DNA of 64,000 nt from Nematostella vectensis (lineage: Eukaryota > Cnidaria > Anthozoa > Actiniaria > Edwardsiidae), in NCBI RefSeq assembly GCF_932526225.1, contig NC_064041.1, positions 14,602,951-14,666,950 on the forward strand, given 5' to 3'. Below, in pieces: positions 1 to 11,700 of this stretch (within the stretch, counting starts at the first letter, position 1; each line of letters starts with the position of its first letter). The notes beneath the pieces were generated by a model. The model ran no database searches, was not told the origin of the DNA, and worked only from the letters and a program-made list of their open reading frames with translations. The translations under genes and the position numbers were made by a program.

Positions 1-126
1 TGATGAGTCGGATATTTGTATGTGTCACGTGGGAGTTTTTTTTGGAAGAGGAAGAACAAGATGGAAGGGCCAACGAGGCGGGTAAGAAAAAAGGACGAAA
101 ATCCCCTGTTCTTCCTGTTTTGTTTT

Positions 127-360
127 CGGATATTTGTATGTGTCACGTGAGTGGTTTTGGTGAGTCGCATATCAATATTTGGGTGACCTTCAAACCCGCT
201 CGGTCAGTCTCTTGAAGGCCTGGGTCAAATCCTTTCCTTACTAATCCTATAAAGTCCTTAGACCCAGGCCTCCAAGAGATTGACCGAGCGGGTTTGAAGG
301 TCACCCAAATATTGATATGCGACTCACCAAAACCACTCACGTGACACATACAAATATCCG
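127..360. repeat. Foldback element: 100-bp inverted arms
   Basis: The arm at 127-226 is the near-perfect reverse complement of 261-360, leaving a 34-bp spacer. The arms contain a CACGTG core at their outer ends and a segment reading CTCGGTCAGTCTC / GAGATTGACCGAG near the spacer. A diverged single copy of the inner arm sequence recurs at about 60391-60450, so this is a dispersed family rather than a chance palindrome. No coding potential is evident. A small non-autonomous foldback transposon is the simplest reading; no target-site duplication could be identified because the right arm runs into a tandem array. Confidence 0.8.
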
Positions 361-605
361 ACTCACCAAACCCACTCACGTGACACATACAAATATCCGA
401 CTCACCAAAACCACTCACGTGACACATACAAATACCCAACTCACCAAAACCACTCACGTGACACATACAAATACCCGACTCACCAAAACCACTCACGTGA
501 CACATACAAATACCCGACTCACCAAAACCACTCACGTGACACATACAAATACCTGACTCACCAAAACCACTCACGTGACACACAAATATCCGACTCACCA
601 AAACC
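322..605. repeat. 39-bp tandem array, each unit with a CACGTG E-box
   Basis: About seven head-to-tail copies of a 39-bp unit. Every unit carries the palindrome TCACGTGA inside CACTCACGTGACAC. The unit equals the outer end of the right foldback arm, so the array seems to have grown from it. Partial inverse-orientation copies lie at 4-35 and 127-165. The open frames through the array on both strands are a result of the repeat and not genes. Confidence 0.9.
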
Positions 606-639
606 ACTCGGACCGAGCGACAGTGACCAGTCCACAATG

Positions 640-1322
640 AGTTAACTAGAAGGGCTAACTATTGAGTTTTCCGTGAACCTGCGTCTGCTTACTGCGATTG
701 TCAATATCCCGCGAACTTTCGTCAACAATTTACAACTACTAAACCGCTAAATTGCCCTCTGCCTTCCGTCATTCAACGTTGATTGGTCACAGCATCACGG
801 AGAGTTGGCATTATTTAAATTCACGAGGGTTCACGAGAATTTTGAATGACGGAATAAGGCGATTTAGTAGTTGGAAATCGCAGCCGTAAAACCATAAAAC
901 TGCAGTAAAATTCTGCAACTAGAATTGATCCGCAGACAAACTTATATCGAGACAAACTTATATCGCTCTAAACTCGTTAAATTTAGCTTCTTGGGAAGAA
1001 AAAAACACCACAAACGGATACATTTATATCCCAACTAAGTTTATTTCATGAATTAGAGCATAAAGATATAACTCATAGTTGTTTATTCGCGTGATTTCGT
1101 ATGTCCTTAGAAATCCATCACTGACGCGGGTGGGAAGCCTGTGGTTTTGCTCATTACCCGTTTGCATTTGTTCTTTACTTCATGAATTTCCATTTATATT
1201 GAGCTGCATCAAGTAAGACACGGAAAAAGGTGTCTTTATTGCATTTGAATACTCGTAAGTAGGCAATTCCACTTTTTTCTAATCCCGAATTGACATCGTT
1301 TTCCTTGTGTCCTTGATTTCAG
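640..1322. other. AT-rich non-coding spacer or intron
   Basis: I see no exon-like open frame with splice signals here. It is probably an intron of the ABHD16A-type gene, because the next exon starts in the middle of its hydrolase domain and earlier exons must lie left of the window. Confidence 0.5.
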
Positions 1323-4300
1323 GGGCTTCCGTTCCCATCAGCTGAAAAGAATGCGATAGATGTAGTTGTGCAGTATGCCGTCCAAAAGCTCGGCTTCCCT
1401 TTAGAAAGTATTTTCATTTATGCCTGGTCTATAGGTAAGTAAGTTATTAAAAGCCCGCAACTTGGTTGTTGTTTTCATTCAATATTAAAAGACAAACTAT
1501 GTGGAAAAATATCGAAATAACTCAGCCGGTGGAAATTGATGGTTTGTCATACTCAATATTTTGCTAGGATGACAAAATGCCTGGTGCTTCTCCCTTCCTC
1601 CATTTGTTCTTTATTTTACTCCTTTTATTGGAGGGACTTCTGTGTCACTCGATCGTCAGATCATTGGATCGATCATCCGTAAACTTTTTGTGGTCTTTCT
1701 GTGCTTTCGCAACACAGCAATTTTTAGATCTTCCTGTAAACTTCCGGTGACCAACTTCCGGTTAAAGTTAAGTACTATAAAAGAGCCCGGTCATCGACCT
1801 GTGACCGCTACGGTCGTTACGTGATATAGCCATAAAGTATATATAAGCTAGTTTTTACAGAAAAGTCTTCGATGTGGGTTGAGCGTGCGCATGCGCCTTC
1901 GTCACTGACGTCAATCGATCTTCTATGGTTCACTCCAATTCAAGTTGTTAGTTTACAAAACAAGTCAAATGCTAGCAAAGCTTTTAATTCTCCTTCTTCT
2001 AGTACTTGAAGATTCGCATCTCTGGGTTTTCACATTATTTGTTTGAAATTTTGCTGAAAGAGTGATTTTGTGCTATAAAAGCGGATAGCCAAAGCTACGA
2101 CTTTTAAAGTCAGAGAAACACAAGGGAAAAACCTCTGTTAGCAGGGCCTTTCTTTGCAGGGTAATAAAAGAAAGCCTCTGTTTGCAGGTCAAAAAAATAG
2201 TATGAACTTTCATAAGTTGTTTTTTCCATAATGCTTTTTTATAAATTAAGTGCTAAATATCAAACAAAACTCGTTCAAACACGCTTATTCATCAAGAAAC
2301 GATCAATAACGATTTTGCGAATTTCTAGAATGTTGACATGCTTAAAATACATATGACTGTAGCTTGATTAATTATGTCGGGTATTTAACTTCTGTTTCCG
2401 GAGAGAATAGGGCGAAATTTGACATTTAGCAAAAGCAGTTCGAACGGTGAGGTACCAATTAGGATAAAAACTAATTTTACTCATAGGTTACTTCGGCAAT
2501 GCCTCGGTGGTATAGTGGTTCTGTCGCTTCTCTAAGACGTCAGAGACCGGAGGTTCTATCCCTACTTGTGACGTCTAATTTTTTTTTCTTTTTTTCTTTA
2601 CTATTTATGATAATAATAAATAATCAAACTGTTCTTGGTGTTTTATCACATCGAAAAGAAAGGAAATTGTTATGTACTCCCAGCATTTTGGATGTGTTCA
2701 TCCTTTGTTCAAAATTCATCCTGTATATGTTTTTTTTTTTTGCACACAAGAAAATAACTAGAAAAACAAATTTGCATTCACGAGTTGGCTCACAGAGCCC
2801 TTTGATTGAAATTCCAGGAGGATTCTCAGCTTGTTACGCAGCCATGACTTACCCTCAGCTAGGAGGACTGGTAAGTGGTCAATAGCGAAGCTCCCTTGCT
2901 TAGTCCCAAGAATTTCTTACTGATATTCCTGTTCTCGGAGATTAAGTGTGGGGTCTAGGACAAGCTCACATACATAAAGTTTCGTGTGACGTCACAACTC
3001 TTACCAGACACAGGAATCTCGATGAGCAACTCGCATAAGCACGCTTAGAAGTAGGGCTGAATGTTCATGTTAGTCATGTTGAATTTACTCTTCTCATACT
3101 AAGTGTCTTAATGATGCCATAAAAAATGATGCAACATAAGATCATAGCTTTGTTTTCCAGTTATTGTTTACCTTTCCAGTTTTTGTTTACCTTAAAATAC
3201 AAAGGTCTTTTTGCCTTTTTTTTATCCCCTTTGTTGGCAGGTACTGGATGCGGCATTTGATGACATAGTTCCTCTCGCCCAAAGCAAGATGCCTGAAGTT
3301 TTAAGTGCGTACATAGTACCAGTTTTGTTTAAATCCTTGTTTGTAATCCTCTGTATCTGTAATGGTGGTAAAAACAATATTATTGTGTGAGCGCCTCCCC
3401 CAGAGTACCCAGTCCTTATCCCTTGAATACACGTCTACATTGAGCCTTAGATCCTTTTGGCCAGCGATATTCTTTCGTTTATTTCTTTGTCAGGCGTTTT
3501 TAACGTTTATTTTTTGGCCGGCGTTTTTCATTCCGTTTGTTTCATTTGTTACGCTATTTCCTAACGTTTATTTTTTTTCACCAGGCGGTTTTATTACTCA
3601 GACGGTGAGAGAATACTTTAATCTGAACAACATCAAGTACCTTTATGGGTGTGTATGAAGAGCATTCCAACTCATCGCAGTTAATTTGTTTGGTTAAGAA
3701 AAACAATGAGGGAATGATGGAAAATGTTTAGAGACAATGTAATGTTGTTTGTTGTAAGAATTAAAAAATACAACGAGGTGTTGTGTGTGGCTGGTGGCGC
3801 TAGATAGCAGATTATAGATTTGTAAAAAGCGCTAAAAAGGATAGATATTACAGACGTTTCGAGGCTGCCTTTTTAGCGCTCTTTTCAAATTTATAATCAT
3901 ACTATTCGTAGATAGGGATGATAAATAGAATCAGCAAGGGCTTTAAGTAGAGATCATGTCTTTACAAATTCACATGTGAGATGCTGCTCCAGCAGAATAT
4001 GTATGCATGGGCCTGGTAGTTACTGCACTGTGTAACACACTGTTTTGTTTATTCTGTAGTTACTCTGGTCCTGTTCTTGTTGTGCGTCGGATGAGAGATG
4101 AGATCATCACTGTCGTGTAAGTAAAACCTAACAGTATAGTTATGTGATTTATCTAGGGGAGGGCTTGTGATGGGTCTAGGGGAGGGCTTGTGATGGGGTC
4201 TTGGGGAGGGCTTGTGATCGGTCTAGGGGAGGGGTTGTGAGGGGTTGTGAGGGGTCTAGGGGATGGCTTGTGAGGGGTCTAGGGGAGGGCTTGTGAGGGG

Positions 4301-6870
4301 TCTAGGGGAGGGCTTGTGAGGGGTCTAGGGGAGGGCTTGTGAGGGGTCTAGGGGAGGGCTTGTGAGGGGTCTAGGGGAGGGCTTGTGAGGGGTCTAGGGA
4401 AGAGCTTGTGAGGGGTCTAGGGGAGGGCTTGTGAGGGGTCTAGGGGAGGGCTTGTGAGGGGTCTAGGGGAGGGCTGGTGAGGGGTCTAGGGGGAGGGCTT
4501 GTGAGGGGTCTAGGGGAGGGCTTGTGATGGGTCTAGGGGAGGGCTTGTGAGGGGTCTAGGGGAGGGCTTGTGAGGGGTCTAGGGGAGGGCTTGTGAGGGG
4601 TCTAGGGGAGGGCTTGTGAGGCGTCTAGGGAAGAGCTCGTAAGGGGTCTAGGGGAGGGCTTGTGAGGGGTCTAGGGAAGAGCTCGTAAGGGGTCTAGGGG
4701 AGGGCTTGTGAGGGGTCTAGGGGAGGGCTTGTGAGGGGTCTAGGGGAGGGCTTGTGAGGGTTCTAGGGGAGGGCTTGTGAGGGGTCTAGGGGATGGCTTG
4801 TGAGAGGTCTAGAGGAGGGCTTGTGAGGGGTCTAGGGGATGGCTTGTGAGGGGTCTAGGGGAGGGCTTGTGAGGGGTCTAGGGGATGGCTTGTGAGGGGT
4901 CTAGGGGATGGCTTGTGAGGGGTCTAGGGGAGGGCTTGTGAGGGGTCTAGGGGAGGGCTTGTGAGGGGTCTAGGGGAGGGCTTGTGGTGGGTCCAGGGGA
5001 GGGCTTGTGGTGGATTTAGGGGAGGGGTTTTGGGGAATAAGCGTATTCCCACATTTTTTTTCTCTTTACAGGGAAGGGGACATTAGCACAAACCTTGGAA
5101 ACATTCTTTTGGTAAAGTTGTTGAAGCACAGGTAAGTATATAATTCCATGTCGTGTTCTCAAATGCTTCAAATTACTTGGTATTATTTCTTTCTTTGTGA
5201 TCTGTGGTTCTAGATATCCAAATCTATTGGATCGTGAGGCTCGCATGGTGTTAGATGAGTTTTTAGCTGCCCCGGAACAAAATATAAAGTGTGAGTGAAA
5301 GGTTCTTCTTGAACTTGTTGATGATACAACCGTCCCATCACTGCCACCGACGACGCCTCCACCAACAGCAAAAACACCATCATCATAACCACAATAAACG
5401 TCACTTGCAAAGGCATCAATATAATTGTCATCAGCAGCATCTTCATCATATTATCATTTCATCATCATCAACACCATCATCATAACCACTATAAACGTCA
5501 CTAGCAACGGCTTCATTATAATTGTCATCGGCAGCATCGCCATCATCATCATCATCGTCGTCGTCGTCACCATCATCATCACCATCAACTCCGCCCTCAT
5601 CATCAATAATAACTGTTATCATCGTCATAAACATCATCATCACCACGCTGCTGTTATCGTTAAGTAGAAAATGGTTAAAAAAAAAGAAAAACCACACTCA
5701 AATCATTGCTGGTGTTTCAGTGGGCCTGTGGACAAGCATGAACGTGGATGTCGAGGAGTGTAACCTGAAGTTGAAAGAATACACGGAGCAACACGGCAAA
5801 ACCTTCCCCATGAAAATCGGTGAGAGCGTATTATATAACAAACCTTGTTACGCCGCAAAATGTAAGAACTAACGCAAAATGTAATCTTAACGCGAAATGT
5901 AATAGCTTTCAACGCAAAATGTAATAAATGTTTATCGCGAAATGTAATAACTTTTCAACGCAATTTGAAATTCTGTCTGTTAAGGTCCGTCCATTTCTCT
6001 GTCTGTCGATCTGACTTTTTTCAGTCCTTCTGTCTGGTACAACATTTATTTTCTCGATTACTGATTATGCTATTTGTTTTTCGCTATCGACAGGCCATGA
6101 CATGCCCCCTGAGAAGAGAATCCACATGCTTATGTTCCTGGTAAGGTCGACCGTCCATAACAAGACTATGTTTAAGTCTCGATATGAAAGAATGCCGATC
6201 ATTCGTTTTTCCTAATACCATGTTCGAAGGTTTACCTAAAATGTACTCTAATTAGCTCATTAAATATCAGCTTTGTGCTGCTGAAAACTCCTTCATCAGC
6301 CCCCTTACGCCTTTCTGCAGCATTGTTAACGCTTTAAACAAGGCAATTTACTGATGGGTTTCAGCGTATTGGGCCTAAAATTCCACAGAGTTTACACTAC
6401 TGCTAGGGCCTTCAAACAACGTGTGATGTGCACGATTCTCCAAATTCCTATACAAATTGATTTTGACATTAATATTTTAAAGTAAAGTAAATTTTGATTT
6501 CAAATTTCTAAACATTATTTTAAAAAGTGCTTTGTGGCGCCTGTTGGCTTGTGAAAGCCACGACAGTAAGATAACACGTTTCCATCATTCTTAATGGCTT
6601 ACTTACAACGCTGCCAAGGTGACCACGGTAGCGCGCGTTGTATGGTAAATGGGCTGAATAGGGAATAGTCCGTTTTATTGAAAAACTTTGTTTGAAGAAT
6701 TTGGACCGTTATATGGAGGTTCCCTGTGTTTTTCAACAATACTATACGTGCGCTTTCATCTAATGTTCCTTATTTCTCAGGTTCTGCAGCACCTGATGGA
6801 TTTTGACGCAGCCCATTGTATACCTTTGCCCTCGACCGAATTCCGTCTCCCGTGGAAGATAGCATCTTAG
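1323..6870 (+). CDS. ABHD16A: ABHD16A-type phosphatidylserine lipase, C-terminal ten exons
   Basis: Partial gene; upstream exons fall outside the window. Exons read as 1323-1434, 2818-2870, 3241-3304, 3585-3648, 4060-4116, 5072-5131, 5214-5290, 5721-5819, 6094-6140 and 6781-6870 (stop TAG). All have GT-AG borders with consistent phase and encode 240 residues. The first two exons join to make the nucleophile elbow YAWSIGGFSA. The catalytic Asp lies in RRMRDEIIT (exon 5) and the catalytic His in DFDAAHCIPLP (last exon), matching the Ser/Asp/His positions I recall for human ABHD16A. In mammals this alpha/beta hydrolase is an ER-membrane enzyme that makes lysophosphatidylserine. The paralogue ABHD16B is an alternative name. 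Intron 5 is almost wholly minisatellite and intron 7 is a CAT-repeat tract. The gene is convergent with the ZGPAT gene on its right. Confidence 0.92.
2501..2572 (+). repeat. tRNA-like sequence, probably a SINE head
   Basis: Contains an A-box-like TGGTATAGTGGTT and a B-box-like GGTTCTATCC at tRNA spacing, followed by T runs. The first seven bases do not pair with the 3' end as an acceptor stem would, so a working tRNA is unlikely. It lies in intron 1 of the visible part of ABHD16A. A tRNA-derived SINE or tRNA relic is the likely identity. Confidence 0.45.
4154..5035. repeat. 23-bp G-rich minisatellite in an ABHD16A intron
   Basis: About 38 copies of a 23-bp unit (GGGGTCTAGGGGAGGGCTTG plus TGA), with point variants such as an AAGAGCT version. 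It fills most of the intron between the exons at 4060-4116 and 5072-5131, beginning about 40 bp after the donor and ending about 35 bp before the acceptor. Each unit has three G-runs on the transcribed-sense strand. Confidence 0.95.
5325..5660. repeat. CAT/ATC trinucleotide-rich tract
   Basis: Degenerate (CAT)n/(ATC)n repeats fill the intron between the ABHD16A exons at 5214-5290 and 5721-5819. Histidine/serine-rich or aspartate-rich open frames here are repeat artefacts. Confidence 0.9.
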
Positions 6871-7079
6871 ACGAAAACAGGCCAACATCAAAGTATTCAA
6901 CATTCTTTTAGTTGAAAGGTCTTCGAAAAGAGGTTGTAATTCCAAGAAAACCAGCTCCTGGCGTTCTTACCGGGTTTCCTGTGTTCAGCCTAGCCCCACG
7001 TTTTTTTTACCGGGTTTCCTGTGTTAGCCTAGCCCAAGGCCTTCTTACCCGGGCTTCCGATCAGGTTTTGAGGTTGGTA

Positions 7080-7481
7080 AGACCATGTCCCCATGTATCC
7101 GTTTTCGTTTGAAAACGCAACCTTTTTGTTCCGATTTCAAAAAGATCCACGTCCACACGAAGCGTTTTCATTTTGATACGACCCGTCCCCACGAAAACGC
7201 AGAAACGATACGAAAACGATAATAAGTTCTATAGCGCATGCGTACTCGCGCGCCAAGTGGACTGGATCTGAGTTATCACGCCATTGTTTACGAAAAGTTC
7301 CGTTTTCGTCCGTCCCCACGGCACCGAAAGGGTATTGTTTTCAAATTGTTCCACTTTGGATACCGTTTTCAAATCGTTCCGTTTTGGGTCATCGTTTTTG
7401 CGTTTCCGTGTGGAAGGTACCCGTATCCGTAACAAAAAGGTTACGTTTTCAAACGAAAACGGATAGGTTGGCACGGGGTCT
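7080..7481. mobile_element. Non-autonomous TIR element flanked by TA
   Basis: About 402 bp with inverted ends beginning AGACC...; the shared inner segment runs TATCCGTTTTCGTTTGAAAA and onward through AACCTTTTTGTT. The ends are flanked by TA at 7078-7079 and 7482-7483, as expected of a Tc1/mariner-type target duplication. The inside is rich in CGTTTTCG motifs and has no transposase. It lies in the probable 3' UTR or downstream region of ABHD16A. Confidence 0.75.
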
Positions 7482-8195
7482 TAGAGTTGTGACGTCACAG
7501 GCTCTTCCCAGACCCCAAACTACTTTCACGGTTTATCTCAAAGGACAGGAAACCCGGTAAGAATGCATTGTACTACGCTGCGAAAAAACGGCAACCGACT
7601 AAGTCATTTTAGCTGTAAAAACACGCCAGCGTATTACGTGACAGAGCTCAAATTGATAGCCTGCGTAACGGCTCAAGGGAAGGGGAAGGGGAGGAAGCCC
7701 CCTCGGTCGCGCGCTCGCTTTTCTTCTCTACCCCCCTCTACCCCCGTCCCTCTCCCTTGAGCCGACGCAGGCTGTCAAATATTTTTTGGACTCAACCTAG
7801 GTTTTTTTTGTTTTTGCATGAGTGTCGTCGTGTAAAACAGCAAAATGGATGTATTCAGTTGTAAATATTTGCCATCAATGGTACAATTAAAAAAAATAAA
7901 AACTTTTGACTATACCAGTTTTATTTACATTTTACATTTTACATAGCTCTCCATAGTCCGAGTGTGCCGTACGGGATCTGATGGAAATGATAAATATTCC
8001 ATTTTTAGATTTTTTTTTCATCGCAAAGTGTTTTATTGTTTCTGAGCAGGCCTTACAACCTTAAAGGTTTTTTGCCCCGCCCGAAATAACAGAATTTTTG
8101 TCTTTACTCTGGTCTAGTTTCTGTCTGCATGCTTCTGGCCATGGGTTTGATATTCTTATATTCTAATATATCTTCTTTCTAGAAAGAAGTCCCTC
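7482..8195. other. Convergent intergenic spacer
   Basis: Space between the ABHD16A stop (plus strand) and the end of ZGPAT (minus strand). It has a possible ABHD16A polyadenylation signal AATAAA at about 7895-7900. A low-complexity C/T-rich patch lies at 7720-7760. No gene seen. Confidence 0.5.
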
Positions 8196-8750
8196 CCTCA
8201 CGTACTGTGTGGTATACCCCCTCCAATGAGTGGGCGCGTAGCACCCTAGCTGTACAATACACCTATTTGTATTCGCCCAGTGTCTCTTAGTAGGGGATTA
8301 CGGTCAAAAGACCGTGAGTTTTCGATGCTGGTCCTTTTGGTGTATTTTTTCTTGTATCTTTTTCTCTTTCTTAAGCAGTTCCTGTAGTCGGTTGTGTACG
8401 CTGTCTCGCTTTTCCGTAAAAATGGTTTTATTCCTAGAATCCCTGAAAATATATGATCATAAATGTAAGGAGATGTTAGTTAGGGGTGAGAAACATGTCC
8501 CTATTTCATTTAGAGAGTTTTTTTGCTCCGCACAAAATAACTCTTTCCTCAGAATTTCGGATATATATATTCTAGAAATAGTCCCTCCCCCACGTACTGA
8601 GTGGTATATCTCCCCCCGATCCCCACGTACTACATGGTATACCCCCCTTTCCAACCCCCACGTACTACGTGGTATAGCCCCTCCCCATATACTTTGTGGT
8701 TTACCCCCCTCCCCCACTCACTGCGTGGTATATCCCCCCCCCCAAAAAAA
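8195..8750. repeat. Degenerate outlying copies of the CACGTAC-type minisatellite
   Basis: Diverged units with core CACGTACTGnGTGGTATA occur at 8197-8225, beyond the last ZGPAT exon, and at about 8590-8740. They are in the same orientation as the main array at 10563-11640. A poly-C/poly-A run ends the tract at about 8762, and a LINE insertion separates it from the main array. The last ZGPAT exon (8304-8442) sits between the two degenerate patches. Confidence 0.75.
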
Positions 8751-11700
8751 AAAAAAAAAAAACAATTTCCTGTTTGCGTGCTACGTGGATGGCATTCGAC
8801 TGCGTCCCTAGGGCGAAACTATTTGAAAAACTGAAAGCAGTAGGTGTTACTGGGCGTTTCCTCGACATAATCCAATCAATGTACTCAAATGACAAGTCTT
8901 CCGTAAAAATTGGAAGCTCCATAACTGAATCCTTTCGATGCTACGCAGGCGTGAAACAAGGCTGTATGATTTCGCCAACGTTGTTTAATTTTTACTTGAG
9001 CGACCTCCCAGAAAAACTAAATGAAAAATACCGAAATGATATTGACCTAAACGGTGTGCCATTAAGTTGCATTCTCTATGCCGACGACTTAGTTATCCTA
9101 TCAAAATCAGCAAAGGGCCTGCAAGAATATCTGAACAGCCTCGAAGAATATTGCAAAGCATCCGAACTATCCATCAATCTAGATAAAACAAAAGTAATGA
9201 TTTTTAATAACACCGGGAAAACTATGAATAATTACAGAATCTTTTACGGAACTTATAAAATAGAAAATGTCAAAAGTTATAAGTAACTTGGACTCCACTT
9301 TTGCCCTTATGGAAATTTTAATTTGGCTAAGGAGGAGCTCAAAAAAGTAGCATTAAAAGCGATGTTCAAGTTAAGAAAAGAAATGGGAGAGCACTTCAGA
9401 CAAGATATCAAACTAACTCTCCGCCTTTTTGACACCTTGATACAACCAATCCTACTTTATGGAAGCGAAATATGGGGAGCGGACTACAAGGGAAAGTTAG
9501 AAAAAGATCCAATAGAAATGGTCCACACCAAGTTTCTAAAATGGCTTCTCGGCGTAAACCGATACTGTAGCTCGAACGCGTGTAGGGCTGAATTAGGACG
9601 ATTCCCTCTCAGAAGAAAAGCAAAGTGTAGAGCGATCAAACTTTGGCTTAAACTTTCAAACAACAATGGGAATAACGAAAAACTCTCCCGCAAAGCATTC
9701 GCTACCATATCTAATTATGAAAACAAGAACTTTTGGCATAGAAAAATTAAACAAATACTAGACCTTGCGGGTAGGAGCGATATTTGGCTGACTGACACAA
9801 ACACTCCCGAAGCAACTTACAGTTTTCTTCAACAAAGGCTTTATGACATCGAACAACAGACATGGCTTAGCTCTATTCAAAATGACAACAGAAAAGACCA
9901 AGAACAAAAGAACAAATTGCGTACGCTCAGAAAGTTTAAACTGTCCCACAATTTAGAAGATTATCTAACGGACGTAAAAAATATTGACCATAGGATTGCC
10001 CTTACTAAATTCAGGCTAAGCAATCATAAGCTAGCAATTGAAACTGGAAGGTATGAAAAGCCATATAAACAACCTAACGAAAGAAAATGCTTAGTATGCC
10101 AGACAGGTAAAGTGGAGGATGAAGAGCATTTTCTGTTAGAATGTCCGGCCTATAAAGATGATCGGGATAATTTACTGGATTTCCTTAAAACGCATGCAGG
10201 TATCAATGTTAGACACCATGCCAACAAAGAAAATAACTTCGTCAGAATTATGGGATTGAGCCGGAATGAAAACGTGAATCGGCGCTTAGCGAAACATATT
10301 TTTGAATGTATGAAGGCAAAAAATGTGAAGCTTGATGATTACGTACGGTGACGTCACCTAATCATTCGAAACAAGAAAAAAATGCAGAGGGCAAAGTAAG
10401 AAAAACATATTATTTGTGGATTTACGCCGATGTAAATGTTTTATAAGGTGCCATGAATAAAATCTATCTATCTATCGTGGGGGAGGGGGAGGGGGTATAC
10501 CACGCAGTACGTGGGGGAGGGGGAGGGGGTATACCACGCAGTACGTGGGGGAGGGGGTATACCACCCTCCCCCTCCCCCACGTACTGCGTGGTATACCCC
10601 CTCCCCCTCCCCCACGTACCGCGTGGTATACCCCCTCCCCCTCCCCCACGTACTGCGTGGTATACCCCCTCCCCCTCCCCCACGTACCGCGTGGTATACC
10701 CCCTCCCCCTCCCCCACGTACCGCGTGGTATACCCCCTCCCCCTCCCCCACGTACCGCGTGGTATACCCCCTCCCCCACGTACCGCGTGGTATACCCCCT
10801 CCCCCTCCCCCACGTACCGCGTCGTATTCCCCCTCCCCCTACCCAACGTAACGCGTGGTATACCCCCTCCCCCTCCCCCACGTACCGCGTGGTATACCCC
10901 CTCCCCCACGTACCGCGTGGTATACCCCCTCCCCCTCCCCTACGTACCGCGTGGTATACCCCCTCCCCCTCCCCCACGTACCGCGTCGTATACCCCCTCC
11001 CCCTCCCCCACGTACCGCGTGGTATACCCCCTCCCCCTCCCCCACGTACCGCGTGGTATACCCCCTCCCCCACGTACCGCGTGGTATACCCCCTCCCCCT
11101 CCCCCACGTACCGCGTGGTATACCCCCTCCCCCTCCCCCACGTACCGCGTGGTATACCCCCTCCCCCACGTACCGCGTGGTATACCCCCTCCCCCTCCCC
11201 CACGTACCGCGTGGTATACCCCCTCCCCCTCCCCCACGTACCGCGTGGTATACCCCCTCCCCCTCCCCCACGTACCGCGTCGTATACCCCCTCCCCCTCC
11301 CCCACGTACCGCGTGGTATACCCCCTCCCCCTCCCCCACGTACCGCGTGGTATACCCCCTCCCCCACGTACCGCGTGGTATACCCCCTCCCCCACGTACC
11401 GCGTGGTATACCCCCTCCCCCTCCCCCACGTACCGCGTCGTATACCCCCTCCCTCTCCCCCACGTACCGCGTGGTATACCCCCTCCCCCTCCCCCACGTA
11501 CCGCGTGGTATACCCCCTCCCCCTCCCCCACGTACCGCGTGGTATACCCCCTCCCCCTCCCCGACGTACCGCGTGGTATACCCCCTCCCCCACGTACCGC
11601 GTGGTATACCCCCTCCCCCTCCCCCACGTACCGCGTGGTATGCCGCTGAAGAGCCTCCTCTTGCTTGTTTAGCTGTTTCTTGACGGAGGAAATCTCCTCG

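Noticed and set aside
322-605. CRISPR-like spacing of short direct repeats
   Set aside because: Units are contiguous tandem copies with no unique spacers, in an animal genome. The same applies to the arrays at 4154, 10479, 13391 and 39805.
143-637. Open frame of repeated GICMCHVSGFGES units
   Set aside because: Generated by the 39-bp tandem array; the unit is a multiple of three, so the frame stays open by chance on both strands.
2501-2572. Functional tRNA gene
   Set aside because: A- and B-box-like motifs exist, but the acceptor stem does not pair, so only a tRNA-like or SINE call is justified.
5425-5697. His/Ser- or Asp-rich small proteins
   Set aside because: CAT trinucleotide repeat in an ABHD16A intron.
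8790-10351. Host reverse transcriptase-like gene
   Set aside because: 5'-truncated, has a nonsense codon and an (ATCT)n tail, and lies within a minisatellite; it is a LINE copy.
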